From: Paulinella micropora
Lineage: Eukaryota > Cercozoa > Imbricatea > Euglyphida
Assembly: GCA_009731375.1 (NCBI GenBank)
Contig: BJOX01000356.1
Coordinates: forward strand, 54,505-118,504
Direction: 5' to 3'
DNA: 64,000 bases
Positions 10,495-21,481 of the stretch are shown here, piece by piece. A program made the position numbers and the translations under genes. Each line of letters opens with the position of its first letter. Position 1 is the first letter of the stretch. The notes under the pieces were generated by a model. It ran no database searches and was not told where the DNA came from. It saw nothing but the letters and a program-made list of their open reading frames with translations.

Positions 10495-12934
10495 TACATA
10501 GACGTTGAAGAAACATGCTTTACAATGTATTATTAATAACTATTATATTCTATTTCTTTGCACTTGATTTTTGCATTTCCTGGGTGAATTCTCCCTTCAA
10601 AATTTTCTGGATGGTAGGAAATTTGTACATGTCGGTTTTTCAACGACGTACGAAGCCTCCCCTTATTGTAAATATTGAATTTTTGAATTCCAAATTTGAA
10701 CAATTTCGAAATAAACATATAATCGAAATTTTTTCAATCTGGGATGCCACTGGATTCCCATCATCGGAGTATTTTGAGTGTCCTATGTCATATTACTAAC
10801 GACATTCAAGTAAAAAAAAATAACTTTTTAATTTTCGACAGAATATCGGAATTGAATATCGTACCGGACCGAATTATCAATATTGTATTAAACTTCTTCA
10901 AGTTTTTACTTCAAGTTTAACACTTCTATTTTTAGTTCCGTTACTTCATTTTTTCCGTTTATTTATCAACTAGCATAACTTGTAGTTGTTCTGCTTTCAA
11001 CCACTATTATTAATAACAGATTAGTTTATTTCCCTTCACCTGTCACTTTTTTAACTAGAAAAGGTTGACTATTGCCTTTTTCCCCATATCTAAACTTTAT
11101 TTCTCTGGACAGCTTTTTCCGGTTCCCAGTCATACACTGTGAGTTTGTATACAACTCTTTAAGTTGGCAGATACAGCGAACTCTTATTCAAGAACACTAT
11201 GGCTGAATAGAGTACTGACTCTAGAGGAGCAGGTGAAATACCAGTAAATAGCTGTAGGCGCAGATAGGTAAATATGTGCTACATTAATATGCCCCGGTGT
11301 CGATACAGACACAAGAAGAGGCTGTTGATATTAATAATCCTTGTAACCTGATAACGATAATGTTATTAGAAGTGATCGTTACAATTTTTAGATCGGAATA
11401 TATTATCGTTAGGCCGGACAAAAGGAACTGGCTGTTGTTGGCCTTGGTTGTTTTTGGCGCCGCTAGTCTCCCACATTTTCCACCATCTTTGATCCTTATT
11501 TATATAAACGGAGAAGATGGGTTATTAGCGGAGTTGATCGAATTGGTGAAGTAAAAGGATAGGCATCAATAAAATATATTCTTTTGAACTGAACCGGCAA
11601 AAGTGGAGTACCATGCCTGTTTTCCTTTAAGCAAATTTTGATCAATCCACAGACCCTATTCTTCGCAGAATATAACTAAGGGAGAGGATACATTACACAA
11701 GATCGATAAGGGAATAAAGATGGAAGAGGTGTGTATTTTGCATCTATTTTGCTCACGTTTTTGTCACACATAAACAGTGGATAGGACGTGTTGCAAATTG
11801 GTGCTCACGCATCACCCTCGTTACACCTACACATACTCATCCACTATCCCTTCTACCCACACGATATTGCAAACATTACGCACAGTGTGAGGACTACTTA
11901 GAATGATACAAGAGGGGGGTAGAGTGTGTTTGGTTGTGTGTGAAAGGGGACAGACAAAATAGATCGTAACTGACCCTCGTAAACATACAAACCACGTCAC
12001 ATTCCCTATCTGTCATATCAGTACAGACTACACAGACACCCACATTCGTTTCCAAATAACAGCACACACTTGTCCTGTCGTTTTCTGCCTTCTCCCACGC
12101 ATTACAAGTGCAAGAGGGATACAAGAGCAGACATAATCAGACAGAAGAACAGAAAACGAGTGCTGTGCCCTAAAGTCTGATTGTGCAAACTAGTCCATAC
12201 CTAGCCCTTGCAACAACAAATTTGCAGGGAAGTGGGAGGCTAGTAGGTGGACATATAGGCCACACAAGTGAGAGCAAGACTGACGTCACAAGGACGATTT
12301 CGTTGTTGATTTTTGACGATTCCAATTTCGTCTGAAATTACAAACAACAAGTCACTCTCCTATACACACACACATCCCCCATCTCACCCTCCTACAACAA
12401 ATAGGTCACCAAGGGTCAGAAGGTGGATATTAGAGCAGCAGTTAAGCAAGAGCTCCTCAAGGAGTCATCTTCATCTACGCACTGTGTAGGTTCGTCCTCA
12501 CCCACACACACACAGAACTTCTACAGCTGAATAAGGGTCAAAGGGAGTCCACAACAGGGACTGGACACCCAAACAAGGGGTCTAAACGATAACAAGGCGT
12601 GGGCAGCAAGCTCAACACAACCCTTTTTGCCCTTCCTATTGGGGAAAAGGAGCCTTGTCTTCTGACTATTTCACCCCAACCCTCCGTTGCGAAGTTGTGT
12701 TTGTGCTTTTAGGGTGCACCAGTTCAACTTTAACTGGTTAGTGACAAGCAAGGAGTCAGCTTTCCCCCCCAAGGGGGGGGGGGGGTGAGTAACCTATCAC
12801 CTATACATACCCTTGCACTCCCCAACATTGCTTGCATACACTGGGAAAAATAACGACTCACAGACTACAAGCATAACAATGCAATTCTGCAAACGAACCG
12901 CATAAATACCGACACACCTACACACTGCTACTCG
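10495..12934. other. Unannotated sequence upstream of gypsy element 1
   Basis: No convincing coding exon or RNA gene is seen. The frame at 11297-11554 (85 codons, hydrophobic middle) has no recognisable motif and no supporting context. Part of this stretch may be the 5' LTR of the downstream retroelement, but I could not match it to sequence after 21481, so no LTR is called. A C7/G10 run lies near 12763-12786. Confidence 0.4.
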
Positions 12935-13046
12935 CAAGACGGAAAACAGCAAACGTCTTGAGCAAAAATAAGCTGCAAACCATATCAAGACGGACAACAG
13001 CAAACGTCTTGCCCAAAAATAAGCTGTTGCACACGACAGACAGACG

Positions 13047-13103
<57 letters not shown>

Positions 13104-13170
13104 GTCTTACCCTCCCAACAAAATCCACCTGTCGTTGCCTATCATGAGACGACCCTAAGCAAACGTCTCA
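12935..13170 (+). promoter_or_regulatory. Tandem hairpins in leader of gypsy element 1
   Basis: Four inverted repeats follow one another just before gag. CAAGACG pairs with CGTCTTG at 12935-12960 and again at 12986-13011. A third pair, AGACG and CGTCT, encloses 56 A's (13042-13107). TGAGACG pairs with CGTCTCA at 13145-13170. Loops 1, 2 and 4 all contain AGCAAA before the 3' arm, and hairpins 1 and 2 are followed by an AAAAATAAGCTG tail. The fourth stem differs from the first two by paired changes that keep base pairing, which argues for RNA structure. A packaging or translation role is inference from position, 47 nt upstream of the first gag codon. Confidence 0.55.
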
Positions 13171-13216
13171 CAACCCAACAATAAATTGCTTGACAGGGCT
13201 ACATACCACGGTATAG

Positions 13217-16200
13217 ATGTGGGCATCTCCCGCATCCAACCTATCACCAGCTGGAAATGTGGACCCGTCCGGTGCTTCCAACACTGGGGCTGGACCCTTC
13301 CAGACTCCACCACCGAATGCTAGCGGCTCTAGCAACTCATCAAGCTCCTCAAGCTCTTCGAGTTCATCAAGCTCCACCCCCACCATGGTGCCCAAATCCC
13401 CATGGAGGGACACCACTGGTGCTTTGAACCTACAGAGGGTGTCAATTCCATGCGTGTACGTACCTACCGCAAGTCTCGACCGTGTGGGACAGACAGGTGG
13501 CCTACTAGCACAGTCGACCACGCACAAAGGCTCGGCCTCACAGAGGGCTGGCCCTATATCCCCAATAACCTATATGGGGATGCAGCTCAATGGCGGCGAG
13601 TAACGGTGACTGTGGAAGGAAAAGACTGAATCATGGGCATAGCCGCCAATACGGAGAAGGAATTCGTGGGGAAACAAACCCTCATGGACGTAATCCAACT
13701 GTGGGGAGACATCTGTCTTTTCAGAGACAGGATGCTGGACGAGGCATGGCCCGTATACCATCGCCAGATCCCACGTCTCCAGAAAACCCTACATTGCTCC
13801 AAGTACCCCAAGGAACAGCCAGCTCTCACAGCTGCGGTTACGGAACAGAACGCACAAGGGCAGGAGGTAATATACTGGCCAGATGTACAATACCTCACGG
13901 TCACCATGAAAGGGTTGAAAAACCTCCTAGAGATATGGGATGGGACAATGTTGGAAAAGCAACATTGGCGTGACTCTATCATTCCCAATCATGCCCAAGC
14001 TCACCCAGACCTTGTTGCGTTCCTCAATGCGGCGGAGGGTGACCCGGACGAGAATTCCGACCCCTTTGCTCTCATCCTAGACCTCCGATCATGGGTCAAG
14101 GTAGTCCTGTGGGAAGCGGTACGGTTAGATGGCGTGGATGTTGACAATGAAGTCACATCCGCCACACCAAGCAGTCTTCTTATATCTGACCAACTACCTC
14201 ACCGTGGTAGACCTAATCCTACAGGCCATTTCGGACTGTCTCCGAATCAACATTGCTGTGCGCGTCGTTTCGGGAGGCGGAGTCCCCATGCCGACAGGCA
14301 GCTCCGTGGTCACTTTCCGTCACGCACCAAGATGGCCTGACAATAGGAACCCACCCCAGGACAACACTCCTCCTCCACCCCGAAAGACCAAAGAAGAGGA
14401 AGCCCGTATGAAAAGGGTAGATGCGGCACTGTCGGCTTTGAAAGCACAGGTGAATTTCGAGTTCGCACACCATAGCCAGTCTACTCGGTTACTATACCAA
14501 GAGGGACTTAAACTTATGATGGCCTATGCGGCACTAGACCGTATAGTCGGAAATTTCAGTCTAACGAGCGCAGATCTGAAACAGCTGCTTAACAGCCTTG
14601 TTGGCCGCTGGCCGTCTCAGACGCTGTTGACTCAAGACTGGCCCCAGTGGGAGGCTCAAGCTGTCCAAGGGTGTGCGTCAAATCAGCTCACCCAAACACA
14701 AGTACCCATCACATGCTCCTACGTTTTGTAGAAGAAGCGGGATGGGGGATACATTACGCAACCCAAAATCGCTGAAGACCTAGTACAGAACGCGGCGAGG
14801 CGCATGTGGGAGGAAAATGTCGCATACAGCGCAATCCTCGACCTTCCACAAAAGCTCTTGACCTCGCTCATCAAGTCCGACTTGGCCTCCCTCCTTATGG
14901 CCGTCCTCAGTGGGATTGCTAGGGCCGCCCCCCAATCTGGCCGTACGGATGGGGAGGCATACGTCCGAAGCTCCCTCTCCAAGGCACAGGCTCTCGACGG
15001 CTCTGTCTTCCAAATCCAAAAGTTTGGAGTCGACCGCATGTGCGAGGTAGCACAATGGACGGATAGCTCGTTCGTAGACACCATCTTCACGACAAGCCGG
15101 GACGAACGGGGACGCCGAGCGGCAACCTTGCTACGGGCGATGATGCTTCAGGCCACAACCTTGAGGACCATCAAGCTCAAGCGGGTCAGAACTTTGATGT
15201 CTGGACGTTCGTCACTGGGGAAGCTGGCAACGACCACGTCAATCCTGGTCAAGTCATTACGGGGCTAGCTCATCGAGCTCATCGAGCTCATCGAGCTCAT
15301 CGGCTCCACCGTATACTCCGCCACCGCCCTCTCTCCCATTCGGGGGGGCGTCCAACCCGGCGACCAATCCAACGGAGGGGCGTCCAACTCAGCAGCCCCG
15401 CCCACCGGCGCAACCAACCCATACGCGCCTCACCACCATCAGGGTTACCAGAACCCACAACAATACTACCCACCCACCCCGGGTTTGCTTCTCCTCCGCC
15501 GCCGATGTCGCTGCCTCCGGTCCCGTATCATCATCCTTCTAGGAGCGGGAACATATCGGACGACAAGTCGGGCAAAAGGAAGAACAGTGATAGTGGTGGG
15601 TACGGACAAGCACAGGCCAAGCCGTTGGCTACTTTTCCGTTGATCCCGAGCACCTCTGGCTGCCCTTACGGCCTTTTCAATGAGGCTCTCATGGGACAGT
15701 ATCACAAGAACCCCAGCCCAGAATGCTGCGACCATATGATGCATGCTGTGACCTTCAACCACCTTGACGACCCCCGACTCTGGGTTGCACCTTGTCTCTG
15801 GTCAAACTCGTGCCAGTACCAGCATCCGCGACAGGGTCCCGACCGGGCGGAGCCACTACGGTGGTACATCCTCCGGTGGTATGTGGGACGCTCCAATGTC
15901 AAGCGGAACGGCAAGTTTGTCCCCAATCCAAAGGACAACATAAACGAACGCTTCCGCATCCCAGGCGTCAATGCCGATGGCACGACGTTCTTCCTTCCTT
16001 GGCAGACCGACCCGACCTGGTTGGCCTCCTACTCCACCGAGGCCAAATCTCGCGTGGATAGGTACACGGGCTGATGGGAAGAAGTACGACGAGGTGGCCT
16101 GCTACATGCCAGGCAAGGAACACTTAATTGGTACTACATACACACTCGCTCACTCCAATAGAGCTCAGATGCCCCTATGCTTCATGCAGGCGTCCAAAAG

Positions 16201-17322
16201 GCGAAGAAGGGAAAGGGTAAGAGGAACAAGAGAAACTAACCTCGACCCACCCAAGCCGACCTTCCCCGCACGCACTACAGACGAAGTTTTGCCCACGGGA
16301 GCACCCTCACCGCTAAGAATCTGAATGGGACAATAACAACGCGAGTGGACCGTCAGCCGGAAGCGCCGACTAGGGAGATAACCAAAGAGCAACCAAACCC
16401 ATTGGTTCCGACTCTTACTCCCCGGCACAGGCCCAAGCACAGGCCGACAATCTGTATAGCACCATAGAGGCTACGACCTCACGTATAGAAGTTAACGTTG
16501 AGACGAGGGATAAGGATATAATGATGGGTAGCGACGACAACCGTCGGGAGCGCGCGCCGAACGAGCCGGTCACGGTCGCTGATCTCACCATAGAGGTCGG
16601 TTTGCCCAATCCCTTACCCGAAGACACCGTCGCAAAGGCGACGCCTGCTGTCGATCCTGGTACGATCACACGTGATGGGAGGGCACCCTCGGACCCTCGG
16701 ACCCTCGTGCAAGACGCGCGAGACCTATCAGTGTCCGGCAGGTCAGTGTAAGGCACAGATGGAGAACAGAGACTGCTCTTTCAATCATGACAGGCAAAAC
16801 CCAACAGCAAGGGCAAATTTTCTGAGCAGGACGGAAGGCAAGGAACCGGGCCTTTTCACCATGCTTCAGATTGCCGCTGCGAACGAAGATTGGTATGCCA
16901 ATATGTGTGATGATGAGGAGTTACGAGAGGCAATCATTACCTACATGAAGAGGATGAAGGAGAAGAAGGAGGAAAGGGAGAGACAAAAGAACTTAAAGGC
17001 CTCTCAAAGAGGACGAGAAGGAGGAGCAGGAGCAGGAGGACGAGGAGGAGGAGGAGGAGGAGGAGGAGGACGAGGAACATGGAGAGGAGCCTCGAGGTGG
17101 CAGGGAACCCCTCAGAGAGGAAGAGGAGGAGGTCGGGGATATACCCCTTATGGAGGGAGAGCTGTTCGAGCTCCAGCCCCCCCACCCAGAGGAGGAGGAG
17201 GCTCGTGGGCAAGCTCCAACCCAAATTTCGGTCGAGCTCAGGCCTACAACACTGCCTCGGAGACCGATACGTCATCCTACCCGGACACTACTCAAGGTAA
17301 TCGTTTCGAGGTGGTGGAATGA
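13217..17322 (+). pseudogene. gag region of gypsy element 1, frameshifted
   Basis: Gag proteins form the retroelement particle and bind its RNA. The reading passes through several frames: a Ser-rich start (13217-13400), a main segment (13633-14150), then 14129-14731, 14804-15268, a Pro/Gln-rich stretch, 15505-16074 and 16672-17322. The last segment has a Cys/His cluster (CPAGQC, later CSFNH) and an RGG-rich tail at about 17015-17200, both suited to RNA binding. In-frame stops include TGA at 13627, TAG at 14729 and TGA at 17320. Some breaks lie beside homopolymers such as the G7 run near 15345, so sequencing indels are possible. Gag identity rests on position and RNA-binding features, not on recognised capsid homology. 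Confidence 0.6.
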
Positions 17323-17502
17323 CTGGAGGGGGAAGAAGAGAGGAAGGAGAAGACTGTGAAGTTTAACCCTAAAGTCACAGTGCTTTCTAATGCTGTTGTG
17401 CAGACTGGGCCAACGCTTCCTCTATGTGAAAACAAAGATGTGGGTACACAGAGACTGCAGCCCCAAGGTAGTCTCATACCCGTTCATACAGCACGGTTAT
17501 AA

Positions 17503-20500
17503 ATGATAACTGATGCAAATAGGAACGCGAGACTTGCGATGGAGGCGAGGAGGCCAATGGCAGACGTATCGCCTCGGCCAAGCAAACAACCACGAACAGA
17601 CTCAATGTCTACGGTCGCGGCGGGTGGCGAGCAAAAAGACAATGTGTGTACTCAAGTACCACAAGACAATGTCGCTCAAATAGTAAACGCACCAGTACCG
17701 CAGAATAATAAAAATGTTAATGAGGTGAAGCAGGAGGAGAAGAAGGAGGAGTTGAAAAACTTAGAGACAAGACTCCAAAATTTGGAACGTAAAGTTCTTG
17801 TTCTCGCAGCCAATATACACAGGCCCGATGCTCTGTGTTATACGGAACTTTATTGTGAAACATTGAAGACAATATTAAAAGTTGGTAATGATACGATGGC
17901 GAATATTAATATTGTCGGCAGGAAGTTTTTTAATCGATACCGGGACTGGGTGGACGGAAATATGAAAAAGTCAACGGGCACTCTCAAAGGAGTGAGCAGC
18001 CGGACGGATATCACGGGAATCATCACACTGACCTTTAAATTGAAATCCGCACGAGTATACCGTATGGACCTCTATGTCGTCCCCGGTTACCACGGGTCAA
18101 TATTACTATCGTATGACCAATTGGCTACGATGGGGGCTGTGATTGATTGCGCCGCACGGCGAGTGATATATGGAGTAAAAAGAGGAGAAGAGAACGATAT
18201 TGATCCCTTCAACGCTACTGACTCTTATGAGGCTTATGAGCTGAGTCTAGCGACGGATCACAAAAAGATGGCCATCGCACATGAGGCACTTGAGGTGTAC
18301 GTTCACCCCCATGTCGTAAGACCGGATGAACTGTCCTGGACCGACAATTGGGAATCCCAAGTGTGCACTGTCACAGTTCCGACATGCCATTGGGACAAAA
18401 AGTCTATTGATGACTTAATCGAGAAGCGAAAGGAGGAGATTATATGTGTCGCACAAAGAAGCCCGTCGTTGGCGAGATTCGCGGAAGGAGTAGGAACAGA
18501 TGTCCATATTACTAACGGATACTGTTTCCATGCGAAAGTAGGAGAAGAAAAAAGGGAGGCGTTTGTACCAAGGAGAACGGGGCGAATCCCGGATACTCCA
18601 CCAGAAACTATTAAAAGTTTTATTACTGATTTCTGGGGTGACGAGCCCACGTGGCCGCGTTCACTGTCTGAAGTGAAGAAATGCTTACGGACTTTATTCG
18701 AAAATAATAAGCCGTATACTATTATCCTGCCATATAATGAGAAGGCGATATGGGCGCAGGAAATAAGGGACCGGCTTATTGATCATCCTATACCGGTACC
18801 CTCTCGCAAGCAACAGCTAGTGGTGGCTTGTCGTATGGGAACTCGTGAGCAGAGCAGTGCATACAAGCGGAAGCTCAGAGACCTCGACAAGTTGAAATTG
18901 ATACCGCAAGCATTCACATGCTTTGATGGTTTTTACACCCGTAAAGCTCCTTTGCAATACGCGAGACTCATTGACATGCTGGTGGAGCTCGGTAAAGATG
19001 ATGAGCCGGACACGGTCACGTATGAAAAGACGGGCCTAGATGATGTCTCGGAAGAGGACTTAGGCTTGGAGGAGGACAGAGAACCCCTCAAGCAGCATAA
19101 GCAGATGTCTGATGAAGATTTTCAAGAGGCGGCGCGGAAAATATTGGAAGAAGGAGTAGGCACGGAGAAGGAGAAGGAGCTTTTAAAAGCCAAATTAGAG
19201 GCGAACAAGGAAATTTTTGACCCTCCACATGCAGGTGGTGTCAAGCCTGAAGATTTCACTGCGGTTATTTACAAAATACCGGGTGCGGAGCCGTCACCGG
19301 CACCACGAAGGGCGAATTTGAGTATACATGAGGCGAAGATAGCGGAGGAGCTAGAGACAGCACTGCTCAATGAGGACTTTATTGAGAGATCAACATCTCC
19401 AATAGTCTCACAACCGAGAATAGTGCCGAAGCCAGGAGGAGAATGGCGCCTGACAGTTAACTATGCTCGTGTTAACAAGGTGCTGGAGGAAGAGAGAAAT
19501 CCTCTCCCGACATTAGAAGAAGGAAGGAGAGTACTGCGGCATGCAAAATTCTATTCGGTCATTGACCTTAAGAATGGCTTCTGGCAGATACCACTGGAGG
19601 AAAAGTCCAGATGGCTGACGGCATTTGTGGTGGGTATGGAAATATATCAATGGAAAGTGCTTCCGATGGGCCTCAAGCAAGCCCCAGGACTTTTCCAGAA
19701 GGCGATGCAGAAGATGTTGAGCAGTCAGTACGATGATTTGTCTGACGGTGGCTTTATGAGAAGGCGGGGACAGAAGGCGGGAGAATATGCATTTTGCTAT
19801 ATCGATGACATTATCGTATACTCTAACACAATGGAGGAGCATATCGATCATTTGTCCGATATATTCAGGCGCATCGGAGCTTTTGGCCTGAAGTGCAATC
19901 TAAAGAAGTGTCAACTTGCCAAGACGAGTGTGACATACTTAGGGTACGAGATCTCCCATAATCGAGTCTCGATATCCAAAGAGAAGAGGGAGGAGATTAT
20001 GAATCGACCGATACCGAAGAACCGCACTGAATTGCACTCATTCCTTGCGATGGCGCAATACTATAGCCAGTTTATACCCGATTGGGGTGCAACACGGGCT
20101 AAGTTGGAGAAAATGATAGATTTTGGAGACTTTGAGAAGTGGGGCGAAGAGGCTTTGCAAGCGTTTCATGCGCTCAAAGATCTTATTTACAAAGACCCGA
20201 AAGACGGAGGACTGGTGTTAACGATGCCCGACTTTACGAAACAATTCGTAGTCGATACAGACGCATCTAAGTTTGCGATTGGGGCTGTATTACAACAAGA
20301 GGATGAGGAGAAGAAATTACGCCCAATCATGTTTATTAGTAGGAAGTTGTGTGCGGCGGAGAGAAACTATTGCACAAGGCAAAGAGAGGCGTTGGCGGTA
20401 GTATGGGCCCTCAAGAGGCTCAGAGAGTATTTGTGGGGAGGACCTCAATTTACTGTCAGAACTGATCATCATAACCTGTTATGGTTGATGAATCATGAAC

Positions 20501-21069
20501 AGACGGGACGGCTGGCGCGGTGGCAAGCGTTCTTGTCTTGTTTCGATTTTACAATGGTCCATCTACCGGGAAAGCGAAATGTGGTCGCTGATAGCCTCTC
20601 TAGGCTAGAGTTTAACTCAGAAGTATCGGCGTTGGTGTCCACGGTGGAGATGGAAGACTTGTCCACTGACAAGGTGTATGAGGTCAGCCACATTGAGGCG
20701 ATGGAGATGGCGAGTGGAGTCCGATATGACCGCACAGGTCTACGGTACAGTCCACAAGGCCCGGATCACGGGATATGTTGTGAGCTACATACCCAGGAGG
20801 ACGCTGAGTGGTCCTATGAGGTATATGAGAATGCGAAGGCGAACATAAGAGAGGAAGAGGAGACGCAGGAAGTTTATGCGGAGCCTCCTCAAGAGCGGAG
20901 AAATGACCTAGACGATGACCCGGAAAGAATCGGGATACAGCTAGAAGATGGTACTATCCATATAGCCTCGCCTACCGCATGGAGGCAACAACAGGCTCAA
21001 GATCCGGAGTTTAAGGAACTCATACAGTTATATCAGAACCCGAATGAGCGCGGAACAACATGTCGCTGA
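17503..21069 (+). CDS. Pol of gypsy element 1: protease-like, RT, RNase H
   Basis: This is a 1188-codon open frame. An N-terminal basic and coiled segment (about residues 70-100) leads to a retropepsin-like fold region, where the expected Asp-Thr-Gly is replaced by Lys-Val-Gly at residues 126-128. RT follows with WRLTVNYARVNK, VIDLKNGFWQIP, VLPMGLKQAPGLFQ and the catalytic FCYIDDIIVYS (Asp768-Asp769), then YLGYEIS. RNase H shows VDTDASKFAIGAVLQQ (about 917-932), a conserved Glu in TRQREALAVVWAL, and RTDHHNLLWL. The fidelity motif LPGKRNVVADSLSR closes the domain. The start is the first ATG after an in-frame TAA, and gag lies upstream in the same frame separated by two stops. RT and RNase H look catalytically complete; protease activity is doubtful. 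Confidence 0.9.
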   Translation: MITDANRNARLAMEARRPMADVSPRPSKQPRTDSMSTVAAGGEQKDNVCTQVPQDNVAQIVNAPVPQNNKNVNEVKQEEKKEELKNLETRLQNLERKVLVLAANIHRPDALCYTELYCETLKTILKVGNDTMANINIVGRKFFNRYRDWVDGNMKKSTGTLKGVSSRTDITGIITLTFKLKSARVYRMDLYVVPGYHGSILLSYDQLATMGAVIDCAARRVIYGVKRGEENDIDPFNATDSYEAYELSLATDHKKMAIAHEALEVYVHPHVVRPDELSWTDNWESQVCTVTVPTCHWDKKSIDDLIEKRKEEIICVAQRSPSLARFAEGVGTDVHITNGYCFHAKVGEEKREAFVPRRTGRIPDTPPETIKSFITDFWGDEPTWPRSLSEVKKCLRTLFENNKPYTIILPYNEKAIWAQEIRDRLIDHPIPVPSRKQQLVVACRMGTREQSSAYKRKLRDLDKLKLIPQAFTCFDGFYTRKAPLQYARLIDMLVELGKDDEPDTVTYEKTGLDDVSEEDLGLEEDREPLKQHKQMSDEDFQEAARKILEEGVGTEKEKELLKAKLEANKEIFDPPHAGGVKPEDFTAVIYKIPGAEPSPAPRRANLSIHEAKIAEELETALLNEDFIERSTSPIVSQPRIVPKPGGEWRLTVNYARVNKVLEEERNPLPTLEEGRRVLRHAKFYSVIDLKNGFWQIPLEEKSRWLTAFVVGMEIYQWKVLPMGLKQAPGLFQKAMQKMLSSQYDDLSDGGFMRRRGQKAGEYAFCYIDDIIVYSNTMEEHIDHLSDIFRRIGAFGLKCNLKKCQLAKTSVTYLGYEISHNRVSISKEKREEIMNRPIPKNRTELHSFLAMAQYYSQFIPDWGATRAKLEKMIDFGDFEKWGEEALQAFHALKDLIYKDPKDGGLVLTMPDFTKQFVVDTDASKFAIGAVLQQEDEEKKLRPIMFISRKLCAAERNYCTRQREALAVVWALKRLREYLWGGPQFTVRTDHHNLLWLMNHEQTGRLARWQAFLSCFDFTMVHLPGKRNVVADSLSRLEFNSEVSALVSTVEMEDLSTDKVYEVSHIEAMEMASGVRYDRTGLRYSPQGPDHGICCELHTQEDAEWSYEVYENAKANIREEEETQEVYAEPPQERRNDLDDDPERIGIQLEDGTIHIASPTAWRQQQAQDPEFKELIQLYQNPNERGTTCR

Positions 21070-21481
21070 TGACACTCTCTCAGACTTATACTTGATGCGG
21101 GTCGTGGCGGTCCCACGACAGATGCGTGTCACACGGACACTCAAAATATCATCAGCCGCAAAAATAGTACAACCGATACTCCAGTTCTGGAGAAGTATGG
21201 ACCCGGTTGAGGATCCAAAGGCAAGACATTATCTGCCAGTATATAAAGACGCAAAAAGTCTCGAGACATGGGATGATACAATTACTCCCAGAGACAAGGA
21301 TTACACTGCGTGGACCATTCAGACACTGCCAAGAGGAGTGCTTGATGTCCCTTTTGAATTATCGTTGGGCGGAATCCCTAATAAGATCTGGGACATTCTC
21401 GAACAGTCAAAGTTCGATCTGACTTTTGTTGGTGGTCCTCCACCAGGAAAAGAAATCCGCGCCAGACGACGAAGGCAGTAA
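21044..21481 (+). CDS. C-terminal tail frame of gypsy element 1
   Basis: This 145-codon frame overlaps the end of pol by 26 bp in another frame. Its first 40 residues (LSDLYLMRVVAVPRQMR) look like the linker that usually follows RNase H and precedes the integrase zinc finger, so it probably continues pol after a one-base shift. Instead of integrase the remaining ~100 residues are an unrecognised domain ending in GPPPGKEIRARRRRQ, a basic tail. It ends with TAA. Confidence 0.5.
   Translation: MSAEQHVADDTLSDLYLMRVVAVPRQMRVTRTLKISSAAKIVQPILQFWRSMDPVEDPKARHYLPVYKDAKSLETWDDTITPRDKDYTAWTIQTLPRGVLDVPFELSLGGIPNKIWDILEQSKFDLTFVGGPPPGKEIRARRRRQ

Larger units (their letters stand above)
12935..21481 (+). 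mobile_element. Ty3/gypsy-type retroelement 1
   Basis: The order is structured leader, gag region, protease-like domain, reverse transcriptase, RNase H, and a 145-codon tail frame. RT and RNase H motifs are typical of Ty3/gypsy elements. Neither LTRs nor an integrase (HHCC finger or DDE core) could be found in any frame, so either the element is non-autonomous or the integrase was lost. Gag is broken by several frame changes, while the 1188-codon pol frame is open throughout, an odd mix for a uniformly decaying copy. Confidence 0.8.

Noticed and set aside
10155-10508. Frame with a long Leu-Ser-Ile-Tyr repeat
   Set aside because: TCTA microsatellite, no unique coding content.
11297-11554. 85-codon hydrophobic frame as a possible gene
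   Set aside because: No splice context, no motif and no conserved partner in the window.
14129-14180. 19- or 34-nt mini-intron to explain the frame change in gag of element 1
   Set aside because: Several GT...AG pairs of suitable length exist and none has a good donor, so a simple indel explains it equally well.
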